Source of the DNA: an uncultured Lachnospiraceae bacterium
GTDB lineage: Bacteria; Bacillota; Clostridia; Lachnospirales; Lachnospiraceae
DNA length: 16,252 bases
Reading direction: 5' to 3'
NCBI GenBank assembly: GCA_945787485.1
Contig: CALZHV010000030.1
Location: 1 to 16,252 of the forward strand
Notes under the pieces: model-generated
Told to the model about the DNA's origin: nothing
Databases searched by the model: none
The model's input: the letters and a program-made list of their open reading frames with translations, nothing else
Shown: positions 15,222-16,252 of the stretch, piece after piece
Numbering within the stretch: position 1 is the stretch's first letter
Layout: each line of letters begins with the position of its first letter
Position numbers and translations under genes: made by a program

Positions 15222-16064
15222 ATGACAGATAAAAAGGTTTTAACAATTCAGGATATTTCATGTATGGGACAATGTTCGCTTACAGTTGCATTACCGATTA
15301 TTTCTGCGTGCGGAGTGGAAACTATTATTTTACCTTCGGCTGTGCTGTCAACGCACACGGGAGGCTTTACGGGATATACGGTAAGAGATCTTACAGAGGA
15401 TATACCCGGTATTAAAGAACATTGGAAAAAAGAAAATATAAAATGTGACTGCTTATATACAGGATATCTTGGAAGTGTTAAACAGATAGACTATGTATAT
15501 GAATTAAAAAATGAAGTGTTAAATGACGGGTCTCTTTTGATAGTAGATCCTGCAATGGCTGACAATGGAAAATTGTATTACGGATTTGATGAAGTTTTTG
15601 TAAAACACATGGCAAAGCTTTGTGGAACAGCAGATATAATACTTCCGAATATTACTGAGGCAGCATTTATGACCGGCTTTGATATGAAGTTAGAATGTCA
15701 AGACGAGTCATATGTTGATGCTTTGTTGGAAAAGCTATCTGAGCTTGGTTCTAAAAAAGTAGTGCTCAAGGGTATTAGCTTTGAAAGAGATAAAATTGGT
15801 ATAGTTGTTTATGACTGCGTTGCAAAAACAAAGGATTACTATTTTACGGAAAAAATACAAAAGAGTTCACATGGTACAGGAGATTGTTATGCTGCTGCAT
15901 TTACAGGTGCAATAATGCAGGGGAAGAGTGTCTTCGATTCAGCAAAACTTGCTGCAGATTTTGTTGTGGAATCAATAAAAAAGACAATAGGTGATGACAC
16001 TCATTGGTATGGAGTAAAGTTTGAAAAGGCACTTCCGATACTTGTAAAAGAATTAAATAAATAG
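15222..16064 (+). CDS. pdxY: Pyridoxal/pyridoxamine kinase (PdxY/PdxK-like)
   Basis: A 280-residue cytoplasmic kinase of the ribokinase superfamily that phosphorylates pyridoxal, pyridoxamine or pyridoxine with ATP to salvage vitamin B6 into pyridoxal phosphate. Visible signatures are the substrate-site segment 'STHTGGFTGY' (43-52), TGYLGS (80-85), VDPAMAD (108-114), LPNITEA (141-147) and the anion-hole/catalytic GTGD (218-221) with Asp221 as base. Length matches PdxY/PdxK. The start at 15222 is chosen over 15195 because AGGAGGG (15209-15215) lies 6 nt upstream and conservation starts there. ThiD-type HMP kinase is the main alternative, but the TGYLGS and STHTGG motifs favour the pyridoxal kinase branch. 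It has its own promoter; no clear terminator follows. Confidence 0.88.
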   Translation: MTDKKVLTIQDISCMGQCSLTVALPIISACGVETIILPSAVLSTHTGGFTGYTVRDLTEDIPGIKEHWKKENIKCDCLYTGYLGSVKQIDYVYELKNEVLNDGSLLIVDPAMADNGKLYYGFDEVFVKHMAKLCGTADIILPNITEAAFMTGFDMKLECQDESYVDALLEKLSELGSKKVVLKGISFERDKIGIVVYDCVAKTKDYYFTEKIQKSSHGTGDCYAAAFTGAIMQGKSVFDSAKLAADFVVESIKKTIGDDTHWYGVKFEKALPILVKELNK

Positions 16065-16210
16065 TAAATAAGGAACAAATAGAAATAAACAAATAAACAA
16101 GAAACAAAATTGAGAAAAAATAAAAAAATATATAAAATATAAAAAGAACAAATATAAAAAAATATATATAAAAAGATAAAAATACAAAAGATAAAAGCCA
16201 AAAGACATAA
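16065..16210 (+). other. A-rich low-complexity intergenic DNA
   Basis: About 145 bp made almost wholly of A with scattered T, G and C on the plus strand, built of degenerate AAATAAACAAATAAAC, ATATAAAA and AAAGACATAAGAC-like words. No ORF with a ribosome site, no hairpin terminator and no RNA gene is seen. The last 40 bases of the window return to mixed composition. Confidence 0.7.
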
Positions 16211-16252
16211 GACAAAAGACATTGATTTGGAAACAGAGGTTATAGACTTTAC

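Overview
This 16.3 kb window is AT-rich, gene-dense chromosomal DNA with strong AGGAGG-type ribosome binding sites and short intergenic gaps. Low GC, Gram-positive-style secreted and lipoprotein signals, and a large multi-CBM secreted glucanase all point to an anaerobic Clostridia, most likely a gut or rumen Lachnospiraceae. That placement is inferred from style and gene content only. There are 13 well-supported genes, plus the probable tail of one more at the left edge. Only the AraC-type regulator is on the minus strand. No tRNA, rRNA, CRISPR, IS element, phage gene or riboswitch was seen.

Layout. (1) 99-2576: a three-gene ABC importer of the nitrate/sulfonate/taurine type: lipoprotein binding protein, permease overlapping it by 11 bp, and a short ATPase after an A-rich, repeat-bearing spacer. 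Its substrate is unknown. (2) 2746-4378: a PlsC-type acyltransferase and a YegS/DagK-type lipid kinase, probably phosphatidic acid/phospholipid metabolism. (3) 4472-5880: an NfeD-like protein and an SPFH/stomatin-like protein, a classic membrane microdomain pair, closed by a strong terminator that also serves the converging regulator. (4) 5957-6709 (-): an AraC-family regulator, divergent from (5) 6941-11239: a 1432-residue secreted GH16 beta-glucanase with four Big_2 domains and five CBM4/9-like modules. The last two modules are a nearly identical 459-bp direct duplication. It ends at a strong hairpin terminator. (6) 11432-15123: a DMT/EamA transporter overlapping a divergent CobW/COG0523-type GTPase, then a DUF4153-like polytopic membrane protein. 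(7) 15222-16064: a pyridoxal/pyridoxamine kinase behind its own promoter with a palindrome at the likely start site. The window ends in about 150 bp of extremely A-rich sequence.

The most notable items are the architecture and fresh internal duplication of the glucanase and its divergent regulator; the CobW-like protein with altered metal and guanine-recognition motifs, translationally coupled to a transporter; and the lipid-kinase/acyltransferase/NfeD/SPFH neighbourhood. Nothing here is clearly a new defence or mobile system.
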